From Streptomyces inusitatus (GTDB taxonomy: Bacteria; Actinomycetota; Actinomycetes; Streptomycetales; Streptomycetaceae): 64,000 nt of DNA. Position 1 is the first letter of the stretch. The number at the start of each line of letters is the position of its first letter. Below the pieces are notes generated by a model. The model saw nothing but the letters and a program-made list of their open reading frames with translations. It was not told the DNA's origin and did no database searches. Positions 1 to 9,190 of the stretch are shown one piece after another. Made by a program: the position numbers and the translations under genes. Where the stretch lies: the NCBI RefSeq assembly GCF_014651115.1, contig NZ_BMWG01000001.1:186001-250000 (forward strand), in the 5' to 3' direction.

Positions 1-362
1 GGCGTCACCGCCCACTTCACGGTGACCTCCACGTACATCACACCGCCCTGCTTGGAGCGGACCTCGACCACGTCCTTGTCGGAGAGGTTGAGGTCGACAG
101 GGCGGGTGGAGAAGGTGGTGACGTTGGTGAACGGCGAGGTGATGTTCATGCCCGAGGTCATGGGCGAGCCGACCTTGCCGAAGGTGACCGGCACGCCGAC
201 CTCGTAGGCGCTGATCACATGCACACAGCTGGCGACACCGGAGAAGAGGCCGGCTATCAGCGCGCCCAGAGCGCCGAACTTGAGCGCCTTGCGCTCAAGG
301 CTGCGGCCGACGAAGAACAGCGTCACCGCCGCGATGGTGAGCAGGACGAACAAGACGAACAC
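1..362 (-). CDS. SPFH-domain (prohibitin-like) membrane protein, partial
   Basis: This gene reads leftwards and runs off the window, so only about 120 N-terminal residues are visible. The GTG at 362 is chosen because a run of six G lies a few bases upstream as a ribosome site; an in-frame TTG a little further up is possible. Two hydrophobic stretches (about residues 1-17 and 28-46) precede the motif AYEVGVPVTFGKV and a pattern of strands (STRPVDLNLSDKDVVEV) typical of SPFH/prohibitin/stomatin proteins. That family forms oligomeric scaffolds at the cytoplasmic membrane. The family call is good, but the cellular role cannot be read from this fragment. Confidence 0.7.
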   Translation of the reverse strand, partial: MFVLFVLLTIAAVTLFFVGRSLERKALKFGALGALIAGLFSGVASCVHVISAYEVGVPVTFGKVGSPMTSGMNITSPFTNVTTFSTRPVDLNLSDKDVVEVRSKQGGVMYVEVTVKWAVT

Positions 363-527
363 GGAGAACCCCCCAAAGAATGCCAAAGGTAAGCGGAGCG
401 TAAAGCACTCGTCAGAGCTTCCGACGCCCGGGGGGCCACACCGGTTCTCCGCCCGCCGCGCCCGGGGCCGCGGACCGGAACCCGGGGCCCGGCCCCGAGC
501 CGGCCGGAGGGAGCACGGCGGACGGGC

Positions 528-1358
528 TCAGATCAGCCCGCGCTCCCGCAGATACGCCAGCTGCGCCAGTACCGACAGCTCCGCCGCGGGCCACAGGGAC
601 CGGTCCACGTCCGCGTACACCCGCGCCACGACCTCCGGGGCCGTACGGAGGCCCTCCTCGGCCGCCGTCTCCACCTGGGCGAGCCGGTGCGCACGGTGGG
701 CGAGATAGAACTCCACCGCGCCCTGGGCGTCGTCCAGGACCGGCCCGTGGCCCGGCAGGACCGTACTCACCCCGTCGTCCACCGTCAGCGAGCGCAGCCG
801 CCGCAGCGAGTCGAGGTAGTCGCCGAGCCGGCCGTCCGGATGGGCGACCATCGTCGTCCCGCGGCCCAGGACGGTGTCCCCGGTGAGCACGGCCCGGTCG
901 GCCGGCAGATGGAAGGAGAGGGAGTCCGAGGTGTGCCCCGGAGTGGGCACGACCCGCAGCTCCAGGCCCCCGACCTCGATCGCCTGCCCCGCCGTGAGCC
1001 CCTCGTCGCCGAGCCGGAGCGCCGGGTCCAGGGCACGGACGCCGGTGCGCGTCAGCTCCGCGAACCGCCCCGCGCCCTCGGCGTGGTCGGGGTGGCCGTG
1101 GGTGAGCAGCGTCAGGGCGATCCGTTTGCCCGCCCGCTCGGCGGTGGCGATGACACGGCGGAGGTGTACGTCGTCCAGCGGGCCCGGGTCGACGACCACG
1201 GCGAGATCGGAGTCCGGCTCGGAGAGGATCCAGGTGTTGGTGCCGTCGAGGGTCATCGCCGACGGGTTGGGGGCGAGAACATTGACCGCCCGCGCGGTGG
1301 CGGGCCCGGAGAGCACACCGCCGCGCGGCTGCCCCGGCAGAGACGCGGCGTCGGTCAC
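528..1358 (-). CDS. MBL-fold metallo-hydrolase (LACTB2-like)
   Basis: A 276-residue metallo-beta-lactamase-fold hydrolase. The metal-binding signature THGHPDH is near residue 85, with further ligands in PGHTSDS, GDTVLG and LPGHGPV. The C-terminal third is a helical LACTB2-type extension ending in a winged-helix-like segment. The family cleaves esters or phosphodiesters (LACTB2 is an endoribonuclease), so the substrate here is unknown. Its GTG start overlaps the stop of the NUDIX gene by four bases (GTGA, 1355-1358), so the two are translationally coupled. No signal peptide is seen, so it is cytoplasmic. Confidence 0.88.
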   Translation of the reverse strand: MTDAASLPGQPRGGVLSGPATARAVNVLAPNPSAMTLDGTNTWILSEPDSDLAVVVDPGPLDDVHLRRVIATAERAGKRIALTLLTHGHPDHAEGAGRFAELTRTGVRALDPALRLGDEGLTAGQAIEVGGLELRVVPTPGHTSDSLSFHLPADRAVLTGDTVLGRGTTMVAHPDGRLGDYLDSLRRLRSLTVDDGVSTVLPGHGPVLDDAQGAVEFYLAHRAHRLAQVETAAEEGLRTAPEVVARVYADVDRSLWPAAELSVLAQLAYLRERGLI

Positions 1359-2218
1359 CGTGAGCCCCCTGCCGGAATGTGCTTGGTGAACTCCTCGTGG
1401 CCCGGCCAGCTGAGCACGACTTCCCCGTGCTCGACTCTGGCCCTCGCCAGAACGGGCGTCAGATCCTGCTCGGCCGCCGCAGCCAGCGCCTCGGCGGCGG
1501 TGCCGTACGGGAGAAGGGATCTGAGCGTGGCCACCGTCGGCGGCATCATCAGCAGCTCACCCCGGTCGTACCCGGCGATCGCCTCCTCGGGGCGGATCCA
1601 CACCGTACGGTCCGCCTCCGTCGAGGCGTTCCGGGTGCGCTGTCCCTCGGGCAGGACGGCGACGAAGAACCAGGTGTCATAGCGGCGCGGCTCGAACTCC
1701 GGGGTGATCCAGCGCGCCCAGGCTCCGAGCAGATCCGAGCGCAGCACCAGCCCCCGGCGGTCCAGGAAGTCGGCGAAGGCCAGCTCCCGGTCGACCAGCG
1801 CCCGCCGGTCGGCCTCCCACTCCTCCCCCGTGGTGTCGCCGATCACCGTGTCCGGAGTGCGGCCCGCCAGCAGCACCCCCGCCTCCTCATAGGTCTCTCT
1901 GACGGCGGCGCACACAATGGCCTGGGCCGATGCCTCGTCCACCCCGAGCCGGGCGGCCCAGACCGTGAGGGAGGGCCCGGCCCAGCGGACCGGGCGCGCG
2001 TCGCGGGTGTCCACACCGCCGCCCGGATAGGCGTACGCGCCTCCCGCGAAGGCCATGGAGGCGCGTCGGCGCAGCATGTGCACGGCGGGGCGGTCCGGTG
2101 CGCCGCGCAGCAGCAGCACGGTCGCGGCCCGTCTGGGCGGAGCGGGGGTGAGTTCGCCGTCGGCGAGTGCGCGAATCCGGTCCGGCCACTCCGGTGGGTA
2201 CCACTGACCATTGGGCAT
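1355..2218 (-). CDS. NUDIX hydrolase, NUDT19-like
   Basis: A 287-residue NUDIX protein and first gene of a two-gene unit with the MBL hydrolase. The catalytic core RETYEEAG is near residues 109-116. It is separated from the glycine-rich start of the NUDIX box (AYPGGGVD) by an insertion of about 40 residues, as in the NUDT19 (RP2p) branch, some members of which hydrolyse coenzyme A derivatives. The ATG at 2218 is followed by the Streptomyces-typical N-terminus MPNGQWYPPEWP. The substrate is an inference. It probably cleaves a nucleoside-diphosphate-linked compound in the cytoplasm. Confidence 0.85.
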   Translation of the reverse strand: MPNGQWYPPEWPDRIRALADGELTPAPPRRAATVLLLRGAPDRPAVHMLRRRASMAFAGGAYAYPGGGVDTRDARPVRWAGPSLTVWAARLGVDEASAQAIVCAAVRETYEEAGVLLAGRTPDTVIGDTTGEEWEADRRALVDRELAFADFLDRRGLVLRSDLLGAWARWITPEFEPRRYDTWFFVAVLPEGQRTRNASTEADRTVWIRPEEAIAGYDRGELLMMPPTVATLRSLLPYGTAAEALAAAAEQDLTPVLARARVEHGEVVLSWPGHEEFTKHIPAGGSR

Positions 2219-2295
2219 GGCCGGATGCTAAACGCTCGCACCGGGATGTTCGAGGGGTCACCCTCGCGTCCCCGTCGGCGGCGGACGGGCACGGA

Positions 2296-2311
2296 TGTTT
2301 CACGTGGAACA
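2296..2311. promoter_or_regulatory. candidate parS (ParB-binding) site
   Basis: The 16-mer TGTTTCACGTGGAACA is a near-perfect palindrome around CACGTG. It differs from the classical bacterial parS (TGTTTCACGTGAAACA) at one base. It lies in the 266-bp non-coding gap between the NUDIX gene (start 2218) and the end of ridA. Streptomyces chromosomes carry about twenty such sites around oriC, where ParB loads before sporulation septation. The rest of the gap shows no gene. Confidence 0.75.
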
Positions 2312-2484
2312 CGCGCGGCCCGGGCGGGAAACCGGGCGTCCGCCGACCGTCCGGTGTCCCGTCCGGTCTCCGTCAGCCGTCGTCGCGTCCTCCGTCACGT
2401 CCTCCGTCGCGCCCGCCGGGAATCGGCGGGCGCGTGGACGCCATCGCACCGGAGCGTGCCGCCTGACGGCGGCGTTCCGGCCCG

Positions 2485-2973
2485 TCAGTCCTGAAGAAGT
2501 TCCACCTGGAGCTCGACCTCGACCGGAGCGTCCAGCGGAAGCACCGCGACCCCCACCGCGCTGCGCGCGTGGACGCCCTTGTCGCCGAGCACCTCGCCCA
2601 GCAGTTCACTCGCGCCGTTGAGGACGGCGGGCTGGCCGGTGAAGTCCGATGCGGACGCCACGAAGCCGACGACCTTCACCACACGCGCGATCCGGTCCAG
2701 ATCCCCGGCGACCGACTTCACGGCGGCCAGGGCGTTGAGCGCGCAGATCCGGGCGAGCTTCTTGGCCTCCTCGGCGGTGACCTCGGCCCCCACCTTCCCG
2801 GTGACCGGGAGCTGACCGTCCACCATCGGGAGCTGGCCCGCCGTGTAGACGTACGGCCCCGAGACGACGGCCGGCTGGTACGCGGCCAGCGGCGGCACCA
2901 CGTCCGGCAGGGTCAGGCCCAGCTCCGCGAGCCTCGCCTCGACCGCGCCGGAGGCGCCGGGCGCACCGGTCAC
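2485..2973 (-). CDS. RidA family protein (enamine/imine deaminase)
   Basis: A 162-residue member of the YjgF/YER057c/UK114 (RidA) family, which hydrolyses reactive enamine/imine intermediates such as those from threonine dehydratase. The GTG start at 2973 is fixed by a four-base GTGA overlap with the stop of the DUF4177 gene. The family core is visible in YVYTAGQLPMVDG and the C-terminal DAPVEVELQVELLQD. The classical Arg of the R(N/V) substrate motif is not obvious, so this may be one of the Rid subgroups without demonstrated deaminase activity. Cytoplasmic. Confidence 0.85.
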   Translation of the reverse strand: MTGAPGASGAVEARLAELGLTLPDVVPPLAAYQPAVVSGPYVYTAGQLPMVDGQLPVTGKVGAEVTAEEAKKLARICALNALAAVKSVAGDLDRIARVVKVVGFVASASDFTGQPAVLNGASELLGEVLGDKGVHARSAVGVAVLPLDAPVEVELQVELLQD

Positions 2974-3134
2974 GAGGACTTCTCCCGCTTCAGGTAGGCG
3001 ACGAGCTGCTCGGGGTTGTTCGGTCCGGGAACGACCTGGACCAGCTCCCAGCCGTCCTCGCCCCAGGTGTCCAGGATCTGCTTGGTCGCGTGCACGAGGA
3101 GGGGCACGGTGGCGTACTCGAATTTCGTGGTCAT
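2970..3134 (-). CDS. small DUF4177 protein
   Basis: A 54-residue protein starting MTTKFEYATVPLL and containing WGEDGWELVQVVPG, the hallmark of DUF4177. A longer reading frame exists upstream, but the internal ATG at 3134 gives the usual family length and N-terminus. It is the first gene of a coupled pair with ridA (GTGA overlap at 2970-2973). Its function is unknown; the constant pairing with ridA in streptomycetes suggests a shared role. Confidence 0.85.
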   Translation of the reverse strand: MTTKFEYATVPLLVHATKQILDTWGEDGWELVQVVPGPNNPEQLVAYLKREKSS

Positions 3135-3306
3135 GAGGCCAGACTGTAGCCGCACGGATGAGCGCCTCCGCGCCCAGCCAGGGGACGCCGCCCGGAGCCC
3201 TCCCCGTACTGCCCGCCGCGCGCCGCCCGCCCGCCGGGACGGGCTCGCCCCTCCCGGCGTGACGCAGCACGCACACGACTCGTGCGTAGCGCGGGGCCCG
3301 ACTGGT

Positions 3307-3312
3307 TAGGCT
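3307..3312 (+). promoter_or_regulatory. -10 box TAGGCT, likely leaderless promoter for the first ArsA gene
   Basis: TAGGCT, the common streptomycete vegetative -10 hexamer, ends seven bases before the GTG at 3320. That places the transcription start at or next to the start codon, with no room for a ribosome site. No convincing -35 is visible. Confidence 0.5.
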
Positions 3313-3319
3313 CGAATGT

Positions 3320-4282
3320 GTGAGCAGGCTCCAGGTCGTCAGCGGCAAAGGCGGCACCGGTAAGACGACGGTCGCCGCCGCCCTCGCGCTCGCCCTCGCG
3401 ACCGAGGGAAAGCGGACTCTCCTCGTCGAGGTCGAGGGGAGACAAGGCATCGCCCAGCTCTTCGAGACGGAGGCCCTTCCGTACGAGGAGCGGAAGATCG
3501 CCGTCTCCTCCGGCGGGGGCGAGGTCTTCGCGCTGGCCATAGACGCTGAGCGGGCGCTTCTGGACTACCTCCAGATGTTCTACAAGCTCGGCGGCGCGGG
3601 CCGCGCGCTCAAGAAGCTCGGCGCGATCGACTTCGCGACGACCATCGCCCCCGGGGTTCGCGATGTACTGCTGACCGGCAAGGCGTGCGAGGCGGTGCGC
3701 CGGCGTACCAAACAGGGCTCCTACGCTTATGACTACGTCATCATGGACGCGCCGCCCACCGGGCGCATCACCCGGTTCCTCAATGTGAACGACGAGGTGG
3801 CGGGCCTGGCGAAGTTCGGCCCGATACACAACCAGGCCCAGGCGGTGATGCGGGTGCTGAAGTCGCCGCAGACCGCGGTCCATCTGGTGACCCTGCTGGA
3901 GGAGATGCCGGTCCAGGAGACCGCGGACGGAGTCGCCGAGCTGCGGGCGGCCGATCTCCCGGTCGGCAAGGTGATCGTGAACATGGTGCGCCCGCACATC
4001 CTGGACGAGGAAGCGGTGCGCAGCGCGGCGGGCGACCGGCGCGGGGAGATCGCCGAGGCGCTCGCGGCGGCCGGGGTGAGCGGCGCCTCCGAGCTGGTCA
4101 CGCCCCTTCTCGAACAGGCGGCGGACCACGCCCAGCGGGTGGAGCTGGAGCGGGAGCAGCGGGCCGCGCTGAATCAGCTGGATCTGCCGTCGTACGAACT
4201 CCCGCTGCTGAGCGAGGGGGTCGATCTCGCCGGGCTCTACCAACTGGCGAGGGAACTGCGGAAGCAAGGGACCGGTTCATGA
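3320..4282 (+). CDS. ArsA-like P-loop ATPase, copy 1
   Basis: A 320-residue deviant-Walker P-loop ATPase of the ArsA/Get3 type (SIMIBI class). The signature [10 protein letters not shown] is at residues 8-17, and the switch/Walker B region [12 protein letters not shown] is near residue 140. It has one ATPase domain and no transmembrane segments. No arsenite operon surrounds it, so arsenite transport is unlikely. In actinomycetes these paired ATPases sit beside wblA, with unknown client proteins. The GTG start lies just after a TAGGCT box, and the stop overlaps the second ATPase start by four bases (ATGA), so the products probably act together. Confidence 0.88.
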   Translation: MSRLQVVSGKGGTGKTTVAAALALALATEGKRTLLVEVEGRQGIAQLFETEALPYEERKIAVSSGGGEVFALAIDAERALLDYLQMFYKLGGAGRALKKLGAIDFATTIAPGVRDVLLTGKACEAVRRRTKQGSYAYDYVIMDAPPTGRITRFLNVNDEVAGLAKFGPIHNQAQAVMRVLKSPQTAVHLVTLLEEMPVQETADGVAELRAADLPVGKVIVNMVRPHILDEEAVRSAAGDRRGEIAEALAAAGVSGASELVTPLLEQAADHAQRVELEREQRAALNQLDLPSYELPLLSEGVDLAGLYQLARELRKQGTGS

Positions 4283-5751
4283 CCCTGGACGCGTCGGTGA
4301 CACCTCTCGAAGTCGACTCGCTCATCGACGACCCGGCCACCCGCATCATCGTGTGCTGCGGTTCGGGCGGCGTCGGGAAGACGACGACCGCCGCCGCCCT
4401 GGGTGTGCGCGCCGCCGAGCGTGGCCGCCGGGTGGTCGTGCTGACCATCGACCCTGCCCGGCGGCTGGCCCAGTCGCTGGGGATCGACTCGCTCGACAAC
4501 ACCCCGCGCCGGGTCAAGGGCATAGCGCCGAGCGGCGGCGCGGCCTCCGGTGCTGCGGCCTCCGGCGGCGACCGCCCCGAGGGCGAGCTGCACGCCATGA
4601 TGCTCGACATGAAGCGGACCTTCGACGAGATCGTGGAGACGCACGCCGATCCCGAGCGGGCGCGGGCGATCCTGGAGAACCCCTTCTACCAGTCCCTGTC
4701 GGCCGGTTTCGCCGGTACGCAGGAGTACATGGCGATGGAGAAGCTGGGCCAGCTCCGGGCCAGGGACGAGTGGGACCTGATCGTGGTCGACACTCCGCCC
4801 TCGCGCAGCGCGCTGGACTTCCTTGACGCGCCCAAGCGGCTCGGGTCGTTCCTGGACGGGAAACTGATCAAGCTGCTGGCGGCCCCGGCCCGGATGGGCG
4901 GCCGGGCGGGGATGAAGTTCCTCAATGTCGGCATGTCGATGATGACCGGGACGCTCGGCAAGCTGCTGGGCAGTCAGCTGCTGCGGGATGTGCAGACCTT
5001 CGTGGCGGCGATGGACACGATGTTCGGCGGCTTCCGGACCCGGGCGGATGCCACCTACCGGCTGCTCCAGGCTCCCGGCACGGCTTTTCTGGTGGTCGCG
5101 GCACCGGAGCGGGACGCGCTGCGGGAGGCCGCGTACTTCGTGGAGCGGCTGGCGGCCGAGGAGATGCCGCTGGCCGGGCTGGTGCTCAACCGGGTTCACG
5201 GCAGTGGCGCGGACCGGCTCTCGGCGGAGCGGGCCCTTACCGCGGCGGAGATCCTCGCGTCGGAACTCGCCCAGGAATCGGGGTCGGAGGACGCTTCCGA
5301 GCCCGCTGGATCCGCTCCGGAAAATGAGTCAAAAAATCTTGACGACGGTGGCATTGTCGATCAGGGGGGAGGGAAGACTGATGTTCGTGAGGCCACGGAC
5401 GCCTCTCCCGAAGCCCCGACCGTGGATCACACCCCCGCGCATCCCCCTGCGCACACCCCCGAGCCCGACCACCGCCCCGTCGACTCCGGCACGCCCGCCA
5501 CGGCGCGCCCTGGCACAGCAGACGACCACAGCACCGAGCAGCTGACGGCCGGCCTGTTGCGCCTGCACGCCGAAAGGATGCAGGTACTCGCACGCGAACA
5601 GCGCACACGCGACCGCTTCACCGCGCTCCATCCCGAGGTGGCCGTGGCGCAAGTGGCCGCGCTCCCCGGTGATGTACACGATCTGGCAGGCCTGCGGGCC
5701 ATCGGCGACCAGCTGGCAACCGGCACCACACCGCCGGTCGAGGCCGTATAG
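4279..5751 (+). CDS. ArsA-like P-loop ATPase, copy 2 with long linker
   Basis: A 490-residue ArsA-type ATPase translationally coupled to copy 1. It has [16 protein letters not shown] near residue 33 and [17 protein letters not shown] near residue 165. After the ATPase core (about residues 1-330) comes an Asp/Glu/Pro/Thr-rich low-complexity linker (about 335-415) whose DNA drops in G+C around 5325-5385. A conserved tail ([16 protein letters not shown]) follows. The linker is probably disordered. The two proteins may form a heterodimer like other SIMIBI ATPases; the client is unknown. Confidence 0.87.
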   Translation: MTLDASVTPLEVDSLIDDPATRIIVCCGSGGVGKTTTAAALGVRAAERGRRVVVLTIDPARRLAQSLGIDSLDNTPRRVKGIAPSGGAASGAAASGGDRPEGELHAMMLDMKRTFDEIVETHADPERARAILENPFYQSLSAGFAGTQEYMAMEKLGQLRARDEWDLIVVDTPPSRSALDFLDAPKRLGSFLDGKLIKLLAAPARMGGRAGMKFLNVGMSMMTGTLGKLLGSQLLRDVQTFVAAMDTMFGGFRTRADATYRLLQAPGTAFLVVAAPERDALREAAYFVERLAAEEMPLAGLVLNRVHGSGADRLSAERALTAAEILASELAQESGSEDASEPAGSAPENESKNLDDGGIVDQGGGKTDVREATDASPEAPTVDHTPAHPPAHTPEPDHRPVDSGTPATARPGTADDHSTEQLTAGLLRLHAERMQVLAREQRTRDRFTALHPEVAVAQVAALPGDVHDLAGLRAIGDQLATGTTPPVEAV

Positions 5752-5844
5752 GCCGTATCGGCGGCACCGGGTTCTGTAAAAGACCAACACTCCGCGGGAT
5801 CGTCCGCGTCGATTCGGTCCGGACGGCGTTCCGGGCCCTCGCTT

Positions 5845-6189
5845 CTACCCGACCGCCGCGTACGTCTCGTATGTCTCGTCGTCATCCAGCCCGACAGGCA
5901 GAATGCCCGCGCTGCGCTCGTACTCCGTACGCGCGGTCTCCAGGAGCCTGCGCCAGGAGGTGACCGTGGGACGCCTGCGCAACAGAGCGCGCCGCTCCCT
6001 CTCGGTCATTCCGCCCCACACGCCGAACTCCACTCGGTTGTCGAGGGCATCGGCCAGGCATTCGGTCCGTACCGGGCATCCGGTACACACCGCCTTGGCC
6101 CTGTTCTGCGCTGCTCCTTGTACGAACAGTTCATCCGGATCGGTAGTGCGGCAGGCTGCCTGCGCACTCCAGTCGGTAACCCAGCCCAT
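5845..6189 (-). CDS. wblA: WhiB-like regulator WblA
   Basis: A 114-residue WhiB-family iron-sulfur regulator. The four cluster cysteines are in AACRTT (Cys13), CTGC (Cys35, Cys38) and TEC (Cys43). They are followed by the GVWGG turn and a basic DNA-contacting stretch RRALLRRRPTV. The N-terminus MGWVTDWSAQAACR and the position between the ArsA pair and a class A PBP match WblA, a global regulator that favours sporulation and lowers antibiotic production. An in-frame GTG at 6246 would add 19 residues; the ATG at 6189 is preferred because it gives the usual length. It converges on the ArsA operon. Confidence 0.92.
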   Translation of the reverse strand: MGWVTDWSAQAACRTTDPDELFVQGAAQNRAKAVCTGCPVRTECLADALDNRVEFGVWGGMTERERRALLRRRPTVTSWRRLLETARTEYERSAGILPVGLDDDETYETYAAVG

Positions 6190-6682
6190 CCCGGCGCCGT
6201 CCTCTCCCGAATCGAGGCTCCCCCACGGCGGCAGCGGCATATTCACCGCTGCCAGTTGAGGACGTTACGGAAGGCGGACACAGCGCAACACCCCCTTCGG
6301 GCCCAATCTTGAATGGCCCGAACGGACTATGCGTATGCGGCAGATCACCCAGGGGAGTGAGCTGAAGGCATACCGGATCAATCCCTCGAACCGGGGCATA
6401 TTGACCCAGCCGGGATCGTCATCGGTCGACACATAATGCGGATTCAGCTTGAATTCGGACATGGAGTGCCGGATTCCGCTTCCACGGTCGTCACTGCCAT
6501 AGTGACTACGGGCGTTGCGGGCGAGGCACAGAAGCGTTGCTACGAAATTGCTACAAACGCGTCGCGACCTGCCGTGGATTCCAGGAATACCTTGATGCGG
6601 AACCACACTGCTGTGACAGTTGAGAGCAGCTTAGGCCAAGGCCTATACGTGTGTCCGGCGAATGAGAACGTAGGCTGACTTC
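6190..6682. promoter_or_regulatory. wblA / PBP divergent upstream region
   Basis: This 493-bp gap between divergent wblA and the penicillin-binding protein holds no convincing gene and is clearly lower in G+C than its flanks, as expected of a regulatory region. It contains the inverted repeat GTCACT-N5-AGTGAC at 6490-6506 and a direct repeat of TTGCTAC near 6536-6555. The spacer is two bases too long for the BldD half-site arrangement, so the binding protein is not identified. Confidence 0.5.
6671..6676 (+). promoter_or_regulatory. -10 box TAGGCT before the PBP gene
   Basis: TAGGCT ends six bases before the ATG at 6683, so transcription should begin at the start codon and give a leaderless mRNA. 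No Shine-Dalgarno sequence is present upstream. Confidence 0.5.
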
Positions 6683-9058
6683 ATGCCAAAGAAGCGCTCG
6701 GGCGGCGGTCTGACCGGGACCCAACAAGCCGCCAAGTTCCTCGGTGTCAGCGTGCTCGCCGGAGCGGTGCTCGCGGGCATCGCTCTGCCTGCCGCCGGGG
6801 TGCTGGGGCTCGCGGCCAAGGGGACGGTGAAGGGGTTCGACGAGATCCCCGCCAACCTCAAGCGGCCCCCGCTCAGCCAGCGCACCACCATCCTGGATTC
6901 CCAGGGCGGCCAGATCGCCACGGTCTACTCCCGTGACCGCACGGTCGTCCCGCTCAAGGACATCTCGCCGTACATGCAGAAGGCGATCATCGCGATCGAG
7001 GACTCGCGCTTCTACGAGCACGGCGCGATCGACCTCAAGGGCGTCCTGCGCGCGCTCAACAAGAACGCGACGAGCGGCGGGGTGGCCGAAGGCGCGTCCA
7101 CGCTGACCCAGCAGTATGTGAAGAACGTCTTCGTGGAGGAGGCCGGCGACGACCCGGACAAGGTCGCCGCGGCCACCCAGCAGACCCTCGGCCGCAAGAT
7201 CCAGGAGCTGAAGTACGCGATCCAGGTCGAGGAGGAGCTGGGCAAGAAGAAGATCCTTGAGAACTATCTCAACATCACCTTCTTCGGCCAGCAGGCCTAC
7301 GGCGTCGAGGCCGCCTCCCAGCGCTACTTCTCCAAGGCGGCCAAGGATCTGAAGCTGGAGGAGGCGGCGATGCTCGCCGGCCTCGTCCAGTCCCCCAGCC
7401 GCTACGACCCGGTCAATGACTCGGAAGAGGCCGCCAAGCGCCGCAATGTGGTGCTTCAGCGAATGGCCACCGTCGGCGACATCTCGCAGGCGGACGCCGA
7501 CCGGGCCAAGGCGAGCGACATCAAGCTCAAGGTCAGCAAGCCGAAGAACGGCTGCATCACCGCGGTCAACGGCGCGGGCTTCTTCTGTGACTATGTGCGC
7601 GAGGTCTTCCTCTCCGACCCGGTCTTCGGCAAGACCAAGGAGGACCGGGCCAAGGTCTGGAACCGCGGCGGGCTCACGGTCAAGACCACGCTCGACCCGC
7701 AGGCGCAGAAGTCCGCGCAGGAGTCGATAAAGGATCACGTCAACCAGTCGGACCGGGTCGCCACCGCCGTGACCATGGTCCAGCCCGGTACGGGCAAGGT
7801 GCTGGCGATGGGCCAGTCCCGGCCGTACGGCTTCGGCAAGAACGAGACCACGATCAACTACTCGGTCGACAAGAAGGACGGCGGCTCGAACTACGGCTTC
7901 CCCGTCGGATCGACCTTCAAGCCGTTCGTGGCCGCGGCGGCCATAGAGGAGGGCAGGCCCGCCAACCAGGTGTACTCCTCGCCGTACCAGATGCCCTATC
8001 CGGCGTCGATCACGACATGCAGCGGCAAGCCGTGGGTCAACACCATGGGCGCCAAGCTGGAGAACGAGAACTCGGCCGAGGTCGGACCGTATCCGCTCCG
8101 TGAGGCCATGGAGATGTCGGTCAACACCTACTTCGTCCAGATGATCCAGGACATAGGGCTCTGCCCGGTCGTGGAGATGGTCGACAAGCTCGGAGTGGTG
8201 CAGGGCGACGGGACCAAGCTGCCGGTGGCCCCCGCGCCGCTGACGCTCGGCTCGACGGGCATCTCCCCGCTGGTGATGGCCGGCGCGTACGCGACCTTCG
8301 CCAACCGCGGCACGTACTGCACCCCCACCGCCATCGAGTCGATCCGCACGGCGGACGGCAAGAGCCTCGCGGTGCCGAAGAGCACCTGCGAAAGGGCGAT
8401 GGACGAGCAGACCGCTGACACGATCAACACGCTCCTGAGCGGTGTGGTCGACTCCGGAACCGGCCAGAAGGCCGGCCTCCAGAGCCGCCCCAACGCGGGC
8501 AAGACGGGTACGACGGACGGCCGGAAGAACGCCTGGTTCGTCGGCTACACCCCGAACCTCTCCGGAGCGGTGTGGGTGGGCAGCCCCAGCCAGCAGGTGG
8601 AGATGATGAACATCACCATCGGCGGCCGTTGGCACTCCAAGGTCTTCGGCGGTGAGGTCCCCGGACCGATCTGGCGGGACGCGATGACCGGCGCGCTGGA
8701 GGGCAAGGAAGGCACCCCGTTCAACACGGTGCCGATCCCGGACGCCCCGAAGGCCGACAAGCCGGACGAGGACTCCGGCGACGGCGACGGCGACTCGGAC
8801 GGCGGCGATCGCGACCGGGGCGGCAACGGCAACGGTTCGCAGGACGGCAAGCCCGGCGACGGAGGCAACGGCGGCTTCCCCATTCCGGGGATCTCCCTGC
8901 CCACGAACGCCATCGGCGGCGGCGAGATCCAGGGCGCCACCGGCAACGCGGCCAACCAGGGACCGACGGGCGGGGCCGCCAATCAGGGGCCGACCGGCGG
9001 TGGCGACGGCGACGGCGAGGGCCAGGACCGCTCCGGCACCAGCGCCGGCTGGGACTGA
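6683..9058 (+). CDS. class A penicillin-binding protein (glycosyltransferase/transpeptidase)
   Basis: A 791-residue bifunctional peptidoglycan synthase. It has an N-terminal signal anchor (about residues 15-45). A GT51 transglycosylase domain contains AIEDSRFYEHGAIDLKG near residue 105 and GASTLTQQYVKN. A transpeptidase domain contains the SxxK serine in VGSTFKPF (near residue 412), SVN (near 479) and AGKTGTT (near 606). The last 90 residues are Gly/Asp/Asn-rich and probably extend through the wall. It polymerises and crosslinks glycan strands outside the membrane. It is divergent from wblA, with a likely leaderless start. Confidence 0.94.
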   Translation: MPKKRSGGGLTGTQQAAKFLGVSVLAGAVLAGIALPAAGVLGLAAKGTVKGFDEIPANLKRPPLSQRTTILDSQGGQIATVYSRDRTVVPLKDISPYMQKAIIAIEDSRFYEHGAIDLKGVLRALNKNATSGGVAEGASTLTQQYVKNVFVEEAGDDPDKVAAATQQTLGRKIQELKYAIQVEEELGKKKILENYLNITFFGQQAYGVEAASQRYFSKAAKDLKLEEAAMLAGLVQSPSRYDPVNDSEEAAKRRNVVLQRMATVGDISQADADRAKASDIKLKVSKPKNGCITAVNGAGFFCDYVREVFLSDPVFGKTKEDRAKVWNRGGLTVKTTLDPQAQKSAQESIKDHVNQSDRVATAVTMVQPGTGKVLAMGQSRPYGFGKNETTINYSVDKKDGGSNYGFPVGSTFKPFVAAAAIEEGRPANQVYSSPYQMPYPASITTCSGKPWVNTMGAKLENENSAEVGPYPLREAMEMSVNTYFVQMIQDIGLCPVVEMVDKLGVVQGDGTKLPVAPAPLTLGSTGISPLVMAGAYATFANRGTYCTPTAIESIRTADGKSLAVPKSTCERAMDEQTADTINTLLSGVVDSGTGQKAGLQSRPNAGKTGTTDGRKNAWFVGYTPNLSGAVWVGSPSQQVEMMNITIGGRWHSKVFGGEVPGPIWRDAMTGALEGKEGTPFNTVPIPDAPKADKPDEDSGDGDGDSDGGDRDRGGNGNGSQDGKPGDGGNGGFPIPGISLPTNAIGGGEIQGATGNAANQGPTGGAANQGPTGGGDGDGEGQDRSGTSAGWD

Positions 9059-9106
9059 TCTGCCGGCCGGCTGACCCGCTGAGCGACAGCCGTACGGCAT
9101 GAACAC

Positions 9107-9144
9107 GGAAGGGCCCGGATCTCGCAGGAGATCCGGGCCCTTCC
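9107..9144. terminator. strong hairpin terminator
   Basis: A perfect 17-bp inverted repeat (GGAAGGGCCCGGATCTC and its complement) around the loop GCAG. It lies between the convergent PBP and YqeY genes and can terminate in both directions. Confidence 0.85.
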
Positions 9145-9190
9145 CCGTGGCCGGAGCGAATCCGCCCGTAAGCGGTCCAGCCGGAAGCGG

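Noticed and set aside
6551..9106. 851-codon minus-strand frame opposite the PBP
   Set aside because: The PBP has clear catalytic motifs in order; the opposite frame is a high-GC shadow.
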